A stretch of DNA of 64,000 nucleotides from an uncultured bacterium (GTDB lineage: Bacteria; Cyanobacteriota; Vampirovibrionia; Gastranaerophilales; Gastranaerophilaceae), in the NCBI GenBank assembly GCA_950022695.1, contig CATLLN010000001.1, positions 1 through 64,000 on the forward strand. Direction: 5' to 3'. A program made the translations under genes and the position numbers. Below, in pieces: positions 63,287 through 64,000 of the stretch. The notes under the pieces are model-generated. The model was not told where the DNA came from, searched no databases, and worked only from the letters and a program-made list of their open reading frames with translations. Numbering within the stretch: the stretch's first letter is position 1; each line of letters opens with the position of its first letter.

Positions 63287-64000
63287 ATGAAAAAGATATT
63301 ACTGGGATTTGTATCGTTAATGTTATTGGCGGGGCTTGGTGTTCAGGCTTCTGATTTAATTATTGAATCTAAAAACCAATCGTTTAACGAATCTGATAAT
63401 AAAATTAAATTTAACGGGAATGTAAAAGTTACTGTTGATGATTTAAAGGTTGTTGGTGACAGTGCGGATGTTAATGTTACAAACGATCAAAAACTTGATA
63501 CTGCAACTTTTTATGATAAACCTTATGCTTTTGAAATTAAGAAAAATAAAAAAAGAGAAGTTAAAGCAAATATTTTGAAAGTTTCTTTGATTACAAAGAT
63601 TATCAGAGCGGAAGGTGACACTCAATCAATTGTATTTGAAGGTAAGACTCCTGTTGTTGTAATCAACGCGGATGTTCAGGAATACGATACAAAAACCGGG
63701 GTTATGACTGCAACCGGTGCTGTTACTATGCTTTATAAAGATATTGAAACTTTCTCAAACGGAGCACAAATTACAACTGATAAAAACGGTGATTTAAAAC
63801 GTCTTGTATTGACAGGTAATGCTAAAGTTAAGCAAGAAAATAACGAATCATATGCTGATAAATTTGTTTATGAAGCTTCAACCGGTAACCTTACAGCGTA
63901 TGGTAATACAACATCAAATGCTGTGATGGATGACGGTTCAAAATTGGTTCTAAAATCAAGCTATCAGGAATACAACCAGAAAAAATCAATATTTAATGCA
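63287..64000 (+). CDS. lptA: LptA/OstA-like periplasmic protein (partial, runs off end)
   Basis: The frame is open from ATG 63287 to the window end (238 codons). A signal peptide (KKILLGFVSLMLLAGLGVQA) is followed by OstA-type repeats: LIIESKNQSFNESDNKIKFNG, VTVDDLKVVGDSADV, IINAD-like VVINADVQEYDTKTG and KVKQENNESYADKFVYEASTG. It starts one base after the lptC stop. Periplasmic lipopolysaccharide bridge by family; the C-terminus is not in the window. Confidence 0.88.
   Translation, partial: MKKILLGFVSLMLLAGLGVQASDLIIESKNQSFNESDNKIKFNGNVKVTVDDLKVVGDSADVNVTNDQKLDTATFYDKPYAFEIKKNKKREVKANILKVSLITKIIRAEGDTQSIVFEGKTPVVVINADVQEYDTKTGVMTATGAVTMLYKDIETFSNGAQITTDKNGDLKRLVLTGNAKVKQENNESYADKFVYEASTGNLTAYGNTTSNAVMDDGSKLVLKSSYQEYNQKKSIFNA

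Overview
The window looks like a chromosomal segment from a gut-type, non-photosynthetic relative of Cyanobacteria (Melainabacteria/Vampirovibrionia, most likely Gastranaerophilales). This is inferred from several things: the AT-rich composition, the RpoD-type sigma factor, the diderm envelope genes (LptC, LptA/OstA, Lgt with lipoproteins, SecDF), the prepilin-type leader, and several proteins I recognise only as lineage-specific. No phylogeny was run. There is no rRNA, no recognisable tRNA, no CRISPR array, no prophage and no transposase. It is mostly core genome, dense, with many short operons and 1-nt TAATG couplings.

Layout. 1-6.0 kb: a GNAT-like protein, 3-methyladenine glycosylase, an Fsr-like MFS pump, dnaK, a GatD-like amidotransferase and a ribbon-helix-helix regulator. 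6.0-8.8 kb (minus strand): nanE, a ROK kinase, a small protein and a UbiA/MenA-type prenyltransferase. 8.8-16.2 kb: an M16 peptidase, a frameshifted family-4-type uracil-DNA glycosylase, a membrane histidine kinase, a large TPR protein, a homocitrate/Re-citrate-type synthase and an Xre regulator. 16.2-21.6 kb: another GNAT, mnmA, and a four-gene operon of two secreted TPR proteins, a lipoprotein metallophosphoesterase and an MBL hydrolase. 21.6-27.2 kb: two coupled membrane proteins of unknown function, an anchored thioredoxin, a sigma factor flanked by 43-bp repeats, cobO and a 5-formyl-THF cyclo-ligase.

27.2-36.5 kb (mostly minus): a Q-rich protein, clpP, a prepilin gene switched out of frame at a G9 tract, and an eight-gene operon. 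In transcription order the operon is: stand-alone ClpX zinc finger, HEAT-like protein, ruvX, DUF1292 protein, six-repeat Clp_N protein without ATPase, tilS, hpt, soluble histidine kinase. 36.6-45.9 kb: a TPR lipoprotein coupled to lgt, a 50-aa gene, a WecA/MraY-like transferase behind glyA, a nagZ operon and comF. 45.9-54.3 kb: a CapA protein followed by a radical-SAM/hexapeptide-transferase fusion, gyrA, a PC4-like protein and priA. 54.4-64 kb: pcrA, a SLOG/HEAT/EF-hand operon, secF-secD, dapA, lptC and the start of lptA.

The points most worth a second look are the G9 phase switch in the prepilin gene, the 43-bp repeat family around the sigma factor, the orphan Clp recognition domains sharing an operon near clpP, the recurrent extended -10/6-nt/ATG arrangement implying leaderless mRNAs, and the radical-SAM fusion enzyme. 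No intergenic stretch exceeds 300 bases; the longest gaps are 23976-24223 and 24782-25008, both described below.
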